Shown: positions 43,561 to 53,210, numbered from the stretch's first letter. The stretch is 64,000 bases of DNA from CAMQRS01 sp964370645 (GCA_964370645.1 CAYJJS010000001.1:1-64000), one strand, 5' to 3'. The notes: a model not told the origin generated them from the sequence alone. Numbers and translations are program-made.

Positions 43561-44751
43561 TTATTGTTTGTCTACAAAGTCCTTCAATCTTTTTGATCTT
43601 GTTGGGTGTTTTAATTTACGTAATGCTTTTGCTTCAATTTGACGGATACGTTCTCTTGTAACATTAAATTCTTTACCTACTTCTTCTAATGTTCTCGTTC
43701 TTCCATCGTATAAACCAAAACGTAAACGTAATACTTTCTCTTCACGTTCTGTCAACCCTTGTAATACAGTATTAATTTCATCTTTCAATAATTGATTATT
43801 CGCATACTCATCTGGACTCATTGCATCTTTATCTTCAATAAAGTCACCCAAATGAGAATCATCTTCCTCACCAATTGGCGTCTCCAATGAAACTGGATCC
43901 AATGCAATTTTTTGAATTTCACGTACCTTTTCAGGTGTAATACCTTCCATTTTTTCAGCAATTTCTTCTGCAGAAGGATCTCTTCCTAAATCTTGTACCA
44001 ATTGACGTTGAATACGTGTTAATTTATTAATCGTTTCAACCATATGTACTGGAATACGAATTGTTCTTGCTTGATCCGCGATCGCTCTAGTAATTGCTTG
44101 ACGAATCCACCAAGTTGCATATGTTGAAAACTTAAATCCTTTCGTATAATCAAATTTTTCAACCGCTTTTGCTAATCCCATATTTCCTTCTTGAATCAAA
44201 TCCAAGAATAACATACCACGACCAACATACTTTTTCGCAATAGAAACAACTAGACGTAAGTTTGCTGCGATTAGCTTTTTCTTCGCTTCATCATCTCCAG
44301 CCTGGATACGTTTCGCAATTTCTGGCTCCTCTGAAGGATCCAACAATTCTACACGACCAATTTCTTTTAAATACATCTTTACTGGATCATTCAACTTTGT
44401 TTGTGCCGAATTCGCAAAAGATTGTTCTAATTTATCAATGTCCTCAGATAAATGCTTTACACTTTCATCCTCTTCTTCAACACCACCATCAAAGTCATCA
44501 TTCACATTGACTTCTTCCTCTTTCAATACTTCACTCAAATCCGGTGCTTCAATTTCACCTTCATCACTTAATTCAATGCCATTATCCATAAGCCATTGAA
44601 AGAAATCTTCATTATCTTTATCATTTAAATCTAAATGATCGATTGCTTTAGTAACATCTTTATCTAGAAGAACCCCCTCTTCATCAAACTGCTTTTTCAA
44701 TTCTTCTTTTACTTGTTCTATTCCTTTAATTTCTTTTTTTAACTTTGCCAT
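43561..44751 (-). CDS. rpoD: Primary sigma factor RpoD (sigma A)
   Basis: The 396-residue protein has an acidic N-terminal region 1.1-like part. It then has LNDPVKMYLKEIGRVELL (region 1.2), the region 2 core YVGRGMLFLDLIQEGNMGLAKAVEKFDYTKG...STYATWWIRQAITRAI (-10 recognition), region 3, and region 4.2 (EEVGKEFNVTRERIRQIEAKALRKLKHP, -35 recognition). It abuts dnaG with no gap, giving the conserved dnaG-rpoD operon. Confidence 0.97.
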   Translation of the reverse strand: MAKLKKEIKGIEQVKEELKKQFDEEGVLLDKDVTKAIDHLDLNDKDNEDFFQWLMDNGIELSDEGEIEAPDLSEVLKEEEVNVNDDFDGGVEEEDESVKHLSEDIDKLEQSFANSAQTKLNDPVKMYLKEIGRVELLDPSEEPEIAKRIQAGDDEAKKKLIAANLRLVVSIAKKYVGRGMLFLDLIQEGNMGLAKAVEKFDYTKGFKFSTYATWWIRQAITRAIADQARTIRIPVHMVETINKLTRIQRQLVQDLGRDPSAEEIAEKMEGITPEKVREIQKIALDPVSLETPIGEEDDSHLGDFIEDKDAMSPDEYANNQLLKDEINTVLQGLTEREEKVLRLRFGLYDGRTRTLEEVGKEFNVTRERIRQIEAKALRKLKHPTRSKRLKDFVDKQ

Positions 44752-46482
44752 TTATACCTCCCCCAGTTGTCTTCGCAAGACACTGATTTCCTTCGCAAGT
44801 TCCCCTTTTTTAATTGGGTCGTGGACTTGTTCACTACGTATTTTTAACGCTTGTATTTTGTCCTCTACTAAACATTGTTTTATCTTATCCATTGCTTCTT
44901 TCAAAACAACTTCATGATATACATCCGCCTCTTCATTAACATCAACACTTTGTAGCAGTAATTGCTTTAAATGTTCTTCTTCAATGACATCATATAGGGA
45001 TGAAACGACGATGACATCATGATTACGATAGTAATCAATGATGTATAAAGCCAAACTATTATATTCTTCATCTAATAAAAAACCTAACTCATCACGATAA
45101 TATGCACATCCGCTTTTATTTTGTATAATTTGACGGATAATTTGTATTTGTGCATTTACTCTTTTACTATTTGGTCTTTTTAACACTGGTACTGTATTAC
45201 TCGGCTTTTTATGAAAATTCGTTGCCTTTTGTCTAGCATTAATTCCAGTTATTTGTTGCAACATATCATAATATACATTTTGTTCAAATGAATCTTTCAC
45301 ATTTTGTATTTCTTCACTAATTTCTTTCGCATAAGCTAATTTTTCACTATGATTGTGTAAGTCATATTGACTTTTTAAGTGATTCATTAGAAAGTGTATC
45401 CATCCAACCGTTTTATTACAAATTGCAACAAATTCCTGAACTCCATATTTCTCAATAATTTCATCTGGGTCTAATCCATATGTATTATTTACTATTTCGA
45501 CTTCCACATTCATGGAATGGGCTAATTTAATGAATTTATACGTAGCATTCTGTCCAGCTTTATCTCCATCATAACAAACTATAATTTTTACATTCAATTG
45601 CTTTAATTTACGCATTTGATGATTTGTACACGATGTTCCAAGTGTAGCAACACAGTTATCCATTTCTATTTTCGCAAATGAGATTACATCCATCGCACCT
45701 TCAACAACAAAAAGTTTTCCTTCACGCTTTGCAACTTGTTTGGCACGATGGTAATTAAACACTATATCTGATTTATGATAAATCGGTGTATCACTAGTAT
45801 TAATGTATTTTGCATTTTGAGTTTCATCTACTCTTCTAGCTGTAAACCCAATAGCATTCCCTTGTTCATCATGAATGGGAATCATAATTCTATGTGAAAA
45901 TACATCTTGTAACCCATTCTCACTAATCCAAGCAATATTGGCATTCACAATATCTTCATCTACATACTTTTTAGCATGTAAGAACTCATAAATTTTATTC
46001 CCTTTTGGATGATATCCAATTTGAAATTGTTTTAAAATTTTATCATTCATACCCCTTTGGAGTAAGTATTTTTTAATTTGAATACTTTGTTCACTTTCTA
46101 AATTGAAATGACAATAATTACTAACTTCTTCACATATTTTTTGTAGCATTACTTTTTTGGGGTCAATTGGCGCTTGAAACGCTTTCGGGTTAAATTGAAT
46201 TTCAACATTCGCAATTTCTGCTACCTTGGCTACCGCCTCCACAAAACTTATATTTTCATAACGCTGCACAAAACTAAATGCATTCCCTGATGCTCCACAT
46301 GTGAAACATCGAAAAATTTGCTTTTCACTAGAAATAGACATCGAAGGATCGTGATCATCGTGGAAAGGGCAAACCGCTTTATGTGCTCTTCCCTTTACAA
46401 CGATTGGTAAATAATGTGAAATCACTTCCACAATATCACTTTTACTACGTATGTCTTCAATGACTTCTTGTGCGATTCTCAC
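44752..46482 (-). CDS. dnaG: DNA primase DnaG
   Basis: The 576-residue protein, with a GTG start behind GGGGTGA, has an N-terminal CHC2 zinc finger (CPFHDDHDPSMSI...RCFTCGASG), a TOPRIM core (LFVVEGAMDVISF; VCYDGDKAGQNA) and a C-terminal helicase-binding region. It makes RNA primers for replication. It overlaps nothing but stops directly before the rpoD start. Confidence 0.97.
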   Translation of the reverse strand: MRIAQEVIEDIRSKSDIVEVISHYLPIVVKGRAHKAVCPFHDDHDPSMSISSEKQIFRCFTCGASGNAFSFVQRYENISFVEAVAKVAEIANVEIQFNPKAFQAPIDPKKVMLQKICEEVSNYCHFNLESEQSIQIKKYLLQRGMNDKILKQFQIGYHPKGNKIYEFLHAKKYVDEDIVNANIAWISENGLQDVFSHRIMIPIHDEQGNAIGFTARRVDETQNAKYINTSDTPIYHKSDIVFNYHRAKQVAKREGKLFVVEGAMDVISFAKIEMDNCVATLGTSCTNHQMRKLKQLNVKIIVCYDGDKAGQNATYKFIKLAHSMNVEVEIVNNTYGLDPDEIIEKYGVQEFVAICNKTVGWIHFLMNHLKSQYDLHNHSEKLAYAKEISEEIQNVKDSFEQNVYYDMLQQITGINARQKATNFHKKPSNTVPVLKRPNSKRVNAQIQIIRQIIQNKSGCAYYRDELGFLLDEEYNSLALYIIDYYRNHDVIVVSSLYDVIEEEHLKQLLLQSVDVNEEADVYHEVVLKEAMDKIKQCLVEDKIQALKIRSEQVHDPIKKGELAKEISVLRRQLGEV

Positions 46483-46503
46483 ATTTTCACCCCACTATCT
46501 AGC

Positions 46504-47877
46504 TTAAAATTTTACTTTTTTTGCAATGTATTGTTCTAAATCTTTGATTGCAACACGCTCTTGCTCCATTGTGTCACGATCACGAATTGTTACACAACCA
46601 TCTTGTTCACTATCGAAATCATAAGTTATACAAAATGGTGTACCTATAGCATCTTGACGACGGTAACGTTTCCCAATACTACCAGCCTCATCATAATCTA
46701 CACTAAAGCTAGATGCTAAGTGTGCAAAAACATCTTGAGCTCCTTGTGCTAGTTTCTTATTCAATGGTAAGATACATGCTTTATAAGGTGCTAATGTAGG
46801 ATGTAATCGTAATACTACTCGTGCATCATTTTCTAATTGTTCTTCTTCATATGCATCGCACATAAATGCAAGCATCAAACGTTCCACTCCAACACTTGGC
46901 TCAATACAATATGCTAAATACTTTTCATTGGTAGTTGGGTCTTGGTATTCTAAACTTTTCTTTGATTCCTCTTGATGTGAACGCAAATCAAAATCCGTAC
47001 GATCTGCAATCCCCCACAATTCTCCCCATCCAAATGAGAATTTATATTCAATATCACTAGTTCCCTTAGAATAATGAGATAATTCATCCGCGTCGTGTTC
47101 ACGTAAACGTAAATTTTCTTTATCAATACCTAGTGACAATAGGAAGTTTACACAATACTCTTTATAATACTCATACCATTTCAAATCTTCCCCAGGAGCT
47201 GTAAAAAATTCTAGTTCCATTTGTTCAAACTCTCTTGTTCTAAAAATAAAATTTCCTGGTGTAATTTCATTACGGAATGATTTCCCGATTTGTCCAATAC
47301 CGAATGGTAATTTTTTTCGCATTGTTCTTTGCACATTTTTAAAGTTTACAAACATTCCTTGTGCTGTTTCAGGACGTAAATAAATTGTGTTTTTTGCATC
47401 TTCTACAACCCCTTGAAACGTTTTGAACATTAAGTTAAATTCACGTATGTCCGTAAAGTCAGTAGCTTTACAATTTGGACAAGGTATTTGATGATCATCA
47501 ATATATTGCTTCATTTCCTCTTTGCTCATCGTTGCAGGATTTACACTTTGATTCGAATATGTTTCGATTAATTGATCTGCTCTATGTCTTGTCTTACAGC
47601 TCTTACAATCCATCAATGGATCACTAAACCCACCAACATGTCCACTAGCAACCCATACTTGAGGATTCATTAATAATGCAGATTGAATCCCTACATTATG
47701 CGGATTTTCTTGAATGAATTTTTTCCACCAAGCTTTTTTAATATTATCTTTTAGTTCTACACCCAAAGGACCAAAATCCCATGTATTAGAAAGTCCTCCA
47801 TAGATTTCTGAACCTTGGAAAACAAACCCACTATTTTTCATATGTGCGACTACTGTTTCAAACTTTTTTGTATCCAT
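46504..47877 (-). CDS. glyQS: Glycyl-tRNA synthetase (dimeric class II)
   Basis: I start at ATG 47877 (MDTKKFETVVAHMKNSGFV). The 457-residue protein carries the class II motifs, with FQGSEIYGGLSNTWDFGPLGVELK, FRNEITPGNFIFRTREFEQMELEFF (motif 2) and EPSVGVERLMLAF (motif 3), plus a C-terminal anticodon-binding domain. Two CxxC pairs (CKSCK, CPNCK) form an inserted zinc site. There is no T-box in the short upstream region, so it is probably constitutive from the promoter at 47949-47977. Confidence 0.95.
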   Translation of the reverse strand: MDTKKFETVVAHMKNSGFVFQGSEIYGGLSNTWDFGPLGVELKDNIKKAWWKKFIQENPHNVGIQSALLMNPQVWVASGHVGGFSDPLMDCKSCKTRHRADQLIETYSNQSVNPATMSKEEMKQYIDDHQIPCPNCKATDFTDIREFNLMFKTFQGVVEDAKNTIYLRPETAQGMFVNFKNVQRTMRKKLPFGIGQIGKSFRNEITPGNFIFRTREFEQMELEFFTAPGEDLKWYEYYKEYCVNFLLSLGIDKENLRLREHDADELSHYSKGTSDIEYKFSFGWGELWGIADRTDFDLRSHQEESKKSLEYQDPTTNEKYLAYCIEPSVGVERLMLAFMCDAYEEEQLENDARVVLRLHPTLAPYKACILPLNKKLAQGAQDVFAHLASSFSVDYDEAGSIGKRYRRQDAIGTPFCITYDFDSEQDGCVTIRDRDTMEQERVAIKDLEQYIAKKVKF

Positions 47878-47948
47878 TTTTACCACTCTCTTTCCACCAT
47901 TTTTTCAATCATTTTACACGTTTTTATAAAAATCGTATAGGCATACTA

Positions 47949-47977
47949 TTTATATCATTTTTAAACCTTTTAGTCAA
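47949..47977 (-). promoter_or_regulatory. Promoter of glyQS
   Basis: TTGACT (47972-47977), 17 bp, TATAAA (47949-47954) on the minus strand. Confidence 0.75.
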
Positions 47978-48011
47978 GATAATGTACGCTTTCTAAACAC
48001 TAATTCAGTGC

Positions 48012-48046
48012 AAAAAAGTCACCCTAATTTACTCAGTGTGACTTTT
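48012..48046 (-). terminator. recO terminator
   Basis: AAAAGTCAC pairs with GTGACTTTT with a T-run on the minus strand. The hairpin overlaps the recO stop codon and ends the rplU-to-recO direction of transcription before glyQS. Confidence 0.75.
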
Positions 48047-48772
48047 GATATTTTCAACCTTCTTTAAGAATGCAATACTACGTAATTGCATCCCACTATT
48101 TTGCTCAAAAAAACATACAATAGGAGCAACCTCATTATAACAATCACAATCTATTTCATGCAAAATGGATAAATGTTGTAGCGACGCTTTATGAAAGAAA
48201 CGAAACAATCGCAACTGTTCACGTGAATACAGTTTACTCTTTTTATAGCAATCAACACACATAAAACCACCCTGAGTAAACGAAATATGATTGATTGGTT
48301 TCTGTTTTAAACAATGTACACACATATCCACTTGTGGTGTAAACCCTAATAAATTTGTACATTGTGCAATGAAGAAAGCCAATAGTGCATATTCATTATT
48401 TTGTTCATTTAGAAACTGTAAGCACGCTTTCAATAATCTGTATGCTGTGTTATAGGAATATCCCTCACTACGATACAATACTTCAAAAAAAACTTGTGCA
48501 ATACATTGCTTTTTCAGATCACTATATAAATTTGTATAAATCGTATCGACCTCTACAAATCGCAATGATCTCATACCTTCATTTTTCGGCATAAAATGAA
48601 ATGTACTAATTTGAAAACTAGAACAGGCCTTTGCATTTTTACTAGTTGCCTTTTTAACCCCTCTAGCATAAATAGACACTTTTTCATCCTGCTCACTCAA
48701 TACATGCAGTATTGCGTCATTTTCCTTCATATCCTGTGTATGTAATACAATCCCTTGGATTGCATTATTCAT
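48029..48772 (-). CDS. recO: DNA repair protein RecO
   Basis: From ATG 48772 the 247-residue protein begins MNNAIQGIVLHTQDMKENDAIL, matching the RecO OB-fold start. A GTG five codons earlier also has a GGGG site. A zinc site (CVHCLKQKP; FMCVDCYKK) lies in the C-terminal half. RecO loads RecA and anneals ssDNA in gap repair. It overlaps the era end by 8 bp. Confidence 0.9.
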   Translation of the reverse strand: MNNAIQGIVLHTQDMKENDAILHVLSEQDEKVSIYARGVKKATSKNAKACSSFQISTFHFMPKNEGMRSLRFVEVDTIYTNLYSDLKKQCIAQVFFEVLYRSEGYSYNTAYRLLKACLQFLNEQNNEYALLAFFIAQCTNLLGFTPQVDMCVHCLKQKPINHISFTQGGFMCVDCYKKSKLYSREQLRLFRFFHKASLQHLSILHEIDCDCYNEVAPIVCFFEQNSGMQLRSIAFLKKVENIKSHTE

Positions 48773-49667
48773 AATCACTGTTCTCACTATACCCCAGTTT
48801 GTTTAATTTACTACTTTTATTTCTCCAATTATTTTCTACTCTTACATACAGCTCTAATTCGACCTTTTTATTAAGCATCGCTTTGATTTCTCTTTGTGAA
48901 GCCAAAGTAATAGAACGAATCATACTTGCTTGTTTACCAATAAGTATTCCTTTTTGCGAAGCACGCTCTACCACAACGACAGCTTGTATTATCAGCTTAT
49001 TCTCTGTTTCCTCTTTATGTTCAATCACAACAGCTACAGAGTGAGGGACTTCCTCTTGTGTTCTATGCAAGACTTGTTCACGTATCATTTCGCGAATACG
49101 AAAATCATCACTACGATCGCTCTTCATATCTTCTGGATAAAAACAAACTCCCTGTTGTAAATATTTGTTAGTTGTTGAAAGTAAGTCATCTAAGTTTTTT
49201 TGTGCACTTGCTGAAATTGGAAGAATTTCAGCAAAGTCATGACGAACACTATATTCTTGCATGCGTTTTAAAATTTGTTCCTTACGTAATAAATCACATT
49301 TATTCAACAATAAAAATACAGGAGTATCATAGTTTTTCAATACCTGTAAAATATATTCATCCCCACTTCCAAAAGCAGCCTTGGCATCCACCATTAAATA
49401 AATTACATCTGCATCTTGCAAAGAATTATATACACCTTTATTCATACTTTTTCCAAGCTCATGCTTCGCTTTATGCAACCCTGGTGTATCAATAAAAACA
49501 TATTGTGCTTGTGTATTTGTTAAAATACCCAAAATATTATTTCTTGTTGTTTGCGCTTTTTCTGAAGTAATTGCTATTTTCTCATTCAACAATGCATTCA
49601 ACAAAGTACTCTTCCCAGCGTTTGGTCTACCAATAATAGCAATAAACCCCGATTTAAATTCTACCAT
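48765..49667 (-). CDS. era: GTPase Era
   Basis: The 300-residue protein has a GTPase domain (GRPNAGKSTLLN, DTPGLHK, NKCD) and a C-terminal KH domain (GILIGKQASMIRSITLASQREIKAML). Era binds the 3' end of 16S rRNA and helps 30S assembly. It is coupled to dgkA (7-bp overlap) and recO, as in many Firmicutes. Confidence 0.97.
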   Translation of the reverse strand: MVEFKSGFIAIIGRPNAGKSTLLNALLNEKIAITSEKAQTTRNNILGILTNTQAQYVFIDTPGLHKAKHELGKSMNKGVYNSLQDADVIYLMVDAKAAFGSGDEYILQVLKNYDTPVFLLLNKCDLLRKEQILKRMQEYSVRHDFAEILPISASAQKNLDDLLSTTNKYLQQGVCFYPEDMKSDRSDDFRIREMIREQVLHRTQEEVPHSVAVVIEHKEETENKLIIQAVVVVERASQKGILIGKQASMIRSITLASQREIKAMLNKKVELELYVRVENNWRNKSSKLNKLGYSENSDYE

Positions 49668-50017
49668 ATTCTTCCTCCAAAAATTATAATTGCGATAATC
49701 GCACTAAACACAGCAGCCACAAGAACAAATGCAGCGCTCAAATCTTTAATTCTACGTATCATTTCATGATACTGCGGTTGTACAAAATCACATAAATATT
49801 CAATCGCTGTATTAATCATTTCACTTACAATAACTAATGCACAGCAAAGTAATACAATGCACCATTCTACCATACTAATTTTAAAATAGAAAGATAATGC
49901 AATCGCACATATACACAAAGCAACTTGTATTAATATAGATACATCTTTACAAGCTAATACAAAACCTGCAAAGGCATTTTTGAACTTATTTAGAAATAAT
50001 TTCATCCAGTATTTCAT
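49661..50017 (-). CDS. dgkA: Diacylglycerol/undecaprenol kinase DgkA
   Basis: The 118-residue membrane protein has three helices and the signature EMINTAIEYLCDFV. In Gram-positives this enzyme phosphorylates undecaprenol for lipid carrier recycling. It starts 32 bp inside the ybeY end (or at the second Met four codons later), a tight ybeY-dgkA-era operon. Confidence 0.93.
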   Translation of the reverse strand: MKYWMKLFLNKFKNAFAGFVLACKDVSILIQVALCICAIALSFYFKISMVEWCIVLLCCALVIVSEMINTAIEYLCDFVQPQYHEMIRRIKDLSAAFVLVAAVFSAIIAIIIFGGRIW

Positions 50018-50435
50018 CCTGTAAAGAGAACATTTCTTTTTCCCCTTCTACATCCATGTGATCATAGCCTAACAAATGCAATAAACCGTGTGTAAATAGA
50101 AAGCTAAACTCTCTTTCAAAACTATGGTTGTATTCTTTTGCTTGTGCAAAAATCGCATCTACACTAATAAAAATATCACCCAATTCTATCTCGTCTTCTA
50201 CATCGAAATATTCCCCTTCTAATGAAGCAAAAGATATGACATCCGTTGGACGATCGATATTTCGATATTGTTTATTTATTTGATGAATTTGTGTATCATC
50301 CACTATAATCAAAGAGAACACAGAAGGCGTGTTGTACTTCAATATTTCATTCACTCTATTCACAATCTTTGCAAATAATTCTTTTTGTTGTTCGCTAATT
50401 GTATATTTTGTCTCATATATATAGTTAATTTTCAT
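49986..50435 (-). CDS. ybeY: Endoribonuclease YbeY
   Basis: I use ATG 50435 (MKINYIYETKY; site AAAAGGGTGA) rather than the GTG three codons upstream. The 149-residue protein has the zinc motif HGLLHLLGYDHMD. It matures 16S rRNA 3' ends and acts in ribosome quality control. It overlaps the C39-like gene end by 11 bp. Confidence 0.95.
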   Translation of the reverse strand: MKINYIYETKYTISEQQKELFAKIVNRVNEILKYNTPSVFSLIIVDDTQIHQINKQYRNIDRPTDVISFASLEGEYFDVEDEIELGDIFISVDAIFAQAKEYNHSFEREFSFLFTHGLLHLLGYDHMDVEGEKEMFSLQDEILDEIISK

Positions 50436-50811
50436 AATGTTCACCCTTTTCTACTTCATTATAACACACAATTGAAATCTTAGAATACACAAGATATAAC
50501 CTTAGTATATGTAGCTTTTTTTCACCATATACTGGATCATAAATAAATACATAAAAACGCGTTCTTTTAAGCAAAACAATATAGTGTCCACATCTTCTTG
50601 GTCGCAACAAAATTACACTTGGAAAATGGTTCATCAAAAAGAAGCTACGATACGCTTGCAAGTGCAATCCACACGCTTCAGCGTGTGTTATAAAATCATA
50701 TACACTTACTCCTCCATCTTGTATACAATTGTTTAAACGCGCTAAAAGGACTTCACAATCAAAGTTAAAATATGCATTTAGTTTTTTTATACAAAAAAGC
50801 GCACATCTCAT
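50425..50811 (-). CDS. C39-like papain-fold protein of unknown function
   Basis: This 128-residue protein starts MRCALFCIKKLNAYF, where Cys3 sits like the nucleophile of peptidase C39. GHYIVLLKR (His) and VFIYDPVYG (Asp) follow in the usual order for this fold. It lacks the Gln oxyanion residue upstream, any signal peptide and any transporter part. It is inserted between obgE and ybeY with an AGGTGAT site and overlaps ybeY by 11 bp, so it is cotranscribed with housekeeping genes. A role in peptide processing is possible but not shown. Confidence 0.6.
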   Translation of the reverse strand: MRCALFCIKKLNAYFNFDCEVLLARLNNCIQDGGVSVYDFITHAEACGLHLQAYRSFFLMNHFPSVILLRPRRCGHYIVLLKRTRFYVFIYDPVYGEKKLHILRLYLVYSKISIVCYNEVEKGEHYEN

Positions 50812-50852
50812 ATTATCACCTAATATAATATATGCACCTTATGTAAAATACC

Positions 50853-52133
50853 CTAATCTACAAATTCAAATTCAAAATCACAGATAACTACACTATCCCC
50901 ATGTTGACAACCCGCTTCACGAAGCGCCTCATCAATACCTAAGACACGCATTTTACGAGCAAAACGGTGCTCGCCTTCAACATCATCAAAACTAGCCATT
51001 TTAAATGCTTTATCAATTGCTTCTCCAACCAATTCATAAACACCATTCCCTAAGTTTTTCACGACATATCCTTTTTCTTCTTCTTCAAATTTATACAATA
51101 CACCTTCAGATTTTTTCTCTTTATCATGCATCGGGAATGCTTCCGTAACATCCAATAAGTCACTTGCTCGATACAATACTTGTTGCAACCCTTCTGCAAT
51201 CAAAGTTGTTGCCTCAAACACCTCAACCTCTGGATACGCTTCTTTGAAACGCACTAAGTTCTCTTGTGCAGCATCCAAATCCATCTTATTCGCCACTACG
51301 ATTTGTGGACGTTCCTTTAATCGGTATTCATATTCAGCCAACTCTTTATTAATGATCGCATAATCTTCTACTGGATCTCTACCATCATTTGCACCCATAT
51401 CTACCACATGTAAAATTACTCGACATCTTTCAATATGTTTTAAAAATTGGTGTCCTAATCCTTTTCCTTGGGCAGCCCCTTCAATCAATCCAGGTAAATC
51501 CGCCATAACAAAGCTTTTCTCTTCATTTACACGAACTAGCCCTAAATTTGGAGTAATTGTTGTAAAGTGATAATCTGCAACTTCAGGTTTTGCCGCACTT
51601 ACAACGGATAACAAGGTAGACTTACCAACCGAAGGAAATCCAACCAATCCAACATCCGCTAGTACCTTCAATTCTACTTCTACTTCTTTCATTTCACCAG
51701 GTTCCCCTTTTTCAGCGTGGTTAGGTGCAGTATTTCTACTTGTCTTAAAACGGAAGTTTCCTCTTCCACCTTTTCCACCACGAGCAATAATCACCTGTTG
51801 GTCTTTTCTTGTTAAATCCGCTACAATGTTCCCACTCTTCAAATCACGAACAAGAGTACCTAAAGGAACTTTTACAAGCATATCCTTCCCTCTTGCACCA
51901 TGCATTTTTTTGGTTTTTCCATTCACTCCAGTTTCTGCTACAACTTTTTTATTATAACGCAAATCCAGCAGTGTTGACTTTCCTTCATCGACAACAAAAA
52001 CAATGTTTCCACCATCTCCACCATCTCCACCACTTGGTCCACCTAGTGGTACATACTTTTCTCGACGAAAAGAAACCATTCCATTTCCACCGTCACCAGC
52101 TTTTACTTTTATACGCGTACGATCTATAAACAT
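50853..52133 (-). CDS. obgE: GTPase ObgE/CgtA
   Basis: From ATG 52133 (MFIDRTRIKVKAGDGGNG; site AAAGGAAG) the 426-residue protein has the Gly-rich Obg fold, the GTPase domain (GFPSVGKSTLLS, DLPGLIEGA, NKMD) and a C-terminal OCT domain (residues about 350-420). Obg acts in 50S assembly and stress control. It follows the ribosomal protein operon but is separated from it by a terminator. Confidence 0.96.
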   Translation of the reverse strand: MFIDRTRIKVKAGDGGNGMVSFRREKYVPLGGPSGGDGGDGGNIVFVVDEGKSTLLDLRYNKKVVAETGVNGKTKKMHGARGKDMLVKVPLGTLVRDLKSGNIVADLTRKDQQVIIARGGKGGRGNFRFKTSRNTAPNHAEKGEPGEMKEVEVELKVLADVGLVGFPSVGKSTLLSVVSAAKPEVADYHFTTITPNLGLVRVNEEKSFVMADLPGLIEGAAQGKGLGHQFLKHIERCRVILHVVDMGANDGRDPVEDYAIINKELAEYEYRLKERPQIVVANKMDLDAAQENLVRFKEAYPEVEVFEATTLIAEGLQQVLYRASDLLDVTEAFPMHDKEKKSEGVLYKFEEEEKGYVVKNLGNGVYELVGEAIDKAFKMASFDDVEGEHRFARKMRVLGIDEALREAGCQHGDSVVICDFEFEFVD

Positions 52134-52154
52134 AAAATCACTTCCTTTCGTTAC

Positions 52155-52184
52155 AAAAATAATCCTCACAACAGTGAGGATTAT
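52155..52184 (-). terminator. Terminator of the rplU-prp-rpmA operon
   Basis: A perfect 11-bp stem ATAATCCTCAC/GTGAGGATTAT with 4-nt loop and T-run on the minus strand lies 4 bp after the rpmA stop. Confidence 0.92.
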
Positions 52185-52187
52185 AAA

Positions 52188-52472
52188 CTATGCTTGTGGA
52201 TATACAGAAACTTTTTTCTTATCTTTACCCATACGTTCAAATTTAACAACACCACTTACTGTTGCAAACAATGTGTCATCTCCACCACGTCCAACATTTG
52301 TACCTGGGTGAATTTTTGTACCACGTTGACGGTAAATGATAGATCCAGCATGACAAAATTGTCCATCTGCTAATTTAGCACCAAGTCTTTTCGAGTGAGA
52401 ATCACGACCGTTTTTGGTAGATCCAACTCCTTTTTTCGATGCGAATAATTGATTATCTAAAATAAATCTCAT
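52188..52472 (-). CDS. rpmA: 50S ribosomal protein L27
   Basis: The 94-residue L27 has the N-terminal extension MRFILDNQLFA followed by SKKGVGSTKNGRDS. In Firmicutes this extension is cut after the FA by the Prp protease, exposing the mature N-terminus near the peptidyl transferase centre. The prp gene lies 3 bp upstream. Confidence 0.97.
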   Translation of the reverse strand: MRFILDNQLFASKKGVGSTKNGRDSHSKRLGAKLADGQFCHAGSIIYRQRGTKIHPGTNVGRGGDDTLFATVSGVVKFERMGKDKKKVSVYPQA

Positions 52473-52475
52473 GGT

Positions 52476-52790
52476 TTACACCTCATCTTTCTTTATTTTT
52501 ATATATTTATGATTTGTGAAAGCAACTGTCTCAAGCTGAATAACAAATGTACTCAAAATGATTTGTTGTGTTTCACTTACACTTTTAACCTTAATCTCTA
52601 TATGCCCTGATTCCATTTTAAAATCACAAGAATCATTACATAAGATATCCAATGCATTTAGTATACCTACCGATATACCACTCACTTCCGCACAAACAAG
52701 GTCTAATTCACCCTTCGTTGAGTTCGCATGCCCAGATATGTCAACGGTATGTATCGTATCTTTCTTTTTGGATATGACTACCTGAATCAT
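52476..52790 (-). CDS. prp: Ribosomal-processing cysteine protease Prp
   Basis: The 104 residues carry the Prp catalytic pair: His in DISGHANSTKGELD and Cys in DLVCAEVSGIS. The protein cleaves the N-terminal extension of L27. It is encoded between rplU and rpmA, its usual place, with gaps of 2 and 3 bp. Confidence 0.95.
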   Translation of the reverse strand: MIQVVISKKKDTIHTVDISGHANSTKGELDLVCAEVSGISVGILNALDILCNDSCDFKMESGHIEIKVKSVSETQQIILSTFVIQLETVAFTNHKYIKIKKDEV

Positions 52791-52792
52791 AA

Positions 52793-53104
52793 TTATCCTT
52801 CAATCTTGTTGATTGTAAGTTTTGTATATGGTTGACGGTGTCCTTGTTTACGGTGAGTACTTCCTTTTTTAGCTTTGTATTTGTAAATGATGATTTTTTT
52901 AGCTTTCCCTTGTTTTTCAACAGTAGCGCTAACTTTTGCACCTTCTACATATGGAGTTCCCACTTTTGTAGTACTATTTGATACTAAAACTACTTTATCA
53001 AATACGACTTCATTCCCCGCTTCAACATCTAACTTTTCAACGAAAATGCTAGCTCCTTCTTCAACGCGGATTTGTTTTCCACCTGTTTCAATAATTGCGT
53101 ACAT
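52793..53104 (-). CDS. rplU: 50S ribosomal protein L21
   Basis: From ATG 53104 (MYAIIETGGKQIRVEEG; site AAAGGAGGT) this is a 103-residue L21, ending HRKQGHRQPYTKLTINKI, the normal length and C-terminus. It is first in the operon, behind an untranslated leader of about 100 nt. Confidence 0.97.
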   Translation of the reverse strand: MYAIIETGGKQIRVEEGASIFVEKLDVEAGNEVVFDKVVLVSNSTTKVGTPYVEGAKVSATVEKQGKAKKIIIYKYKAKKGSTHRKQGHRQPYTKLTINKIEG

Positions 53105-53204
53105 AATATACCTCCTTTTCTGTTTTAAGACTCGCCACATAAGGTGATCTAAGATACTTATGACCTTATCATGAGCGGTTGTAAGTCACAAAAGGACATA
53201 CAAC
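53105..53204 (-). ncRNA. L21 leader, candidate autoregulatory RNA
   Basis: About 100 nt lie between the predicted start site and rplU. They include AAGGTCATAAG and CACCTTATG segments that can pair (AAGGT/ACCTT), close to the ribosome site. Firmicutes rplU messages carry the known L21 leader in this place. The assignment is by position and pairing only. Confidence 0.55.
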
Positions 53205-53210
53205 ATAGTT

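Noticed and set aside
47887..48028. Possible T-box riboswitch upstream of glyQS
   Set aside because: Only about 140 bp, with no conserved T-box antiterminator sequence and no terminator before the gene. A plain promoter explains it.
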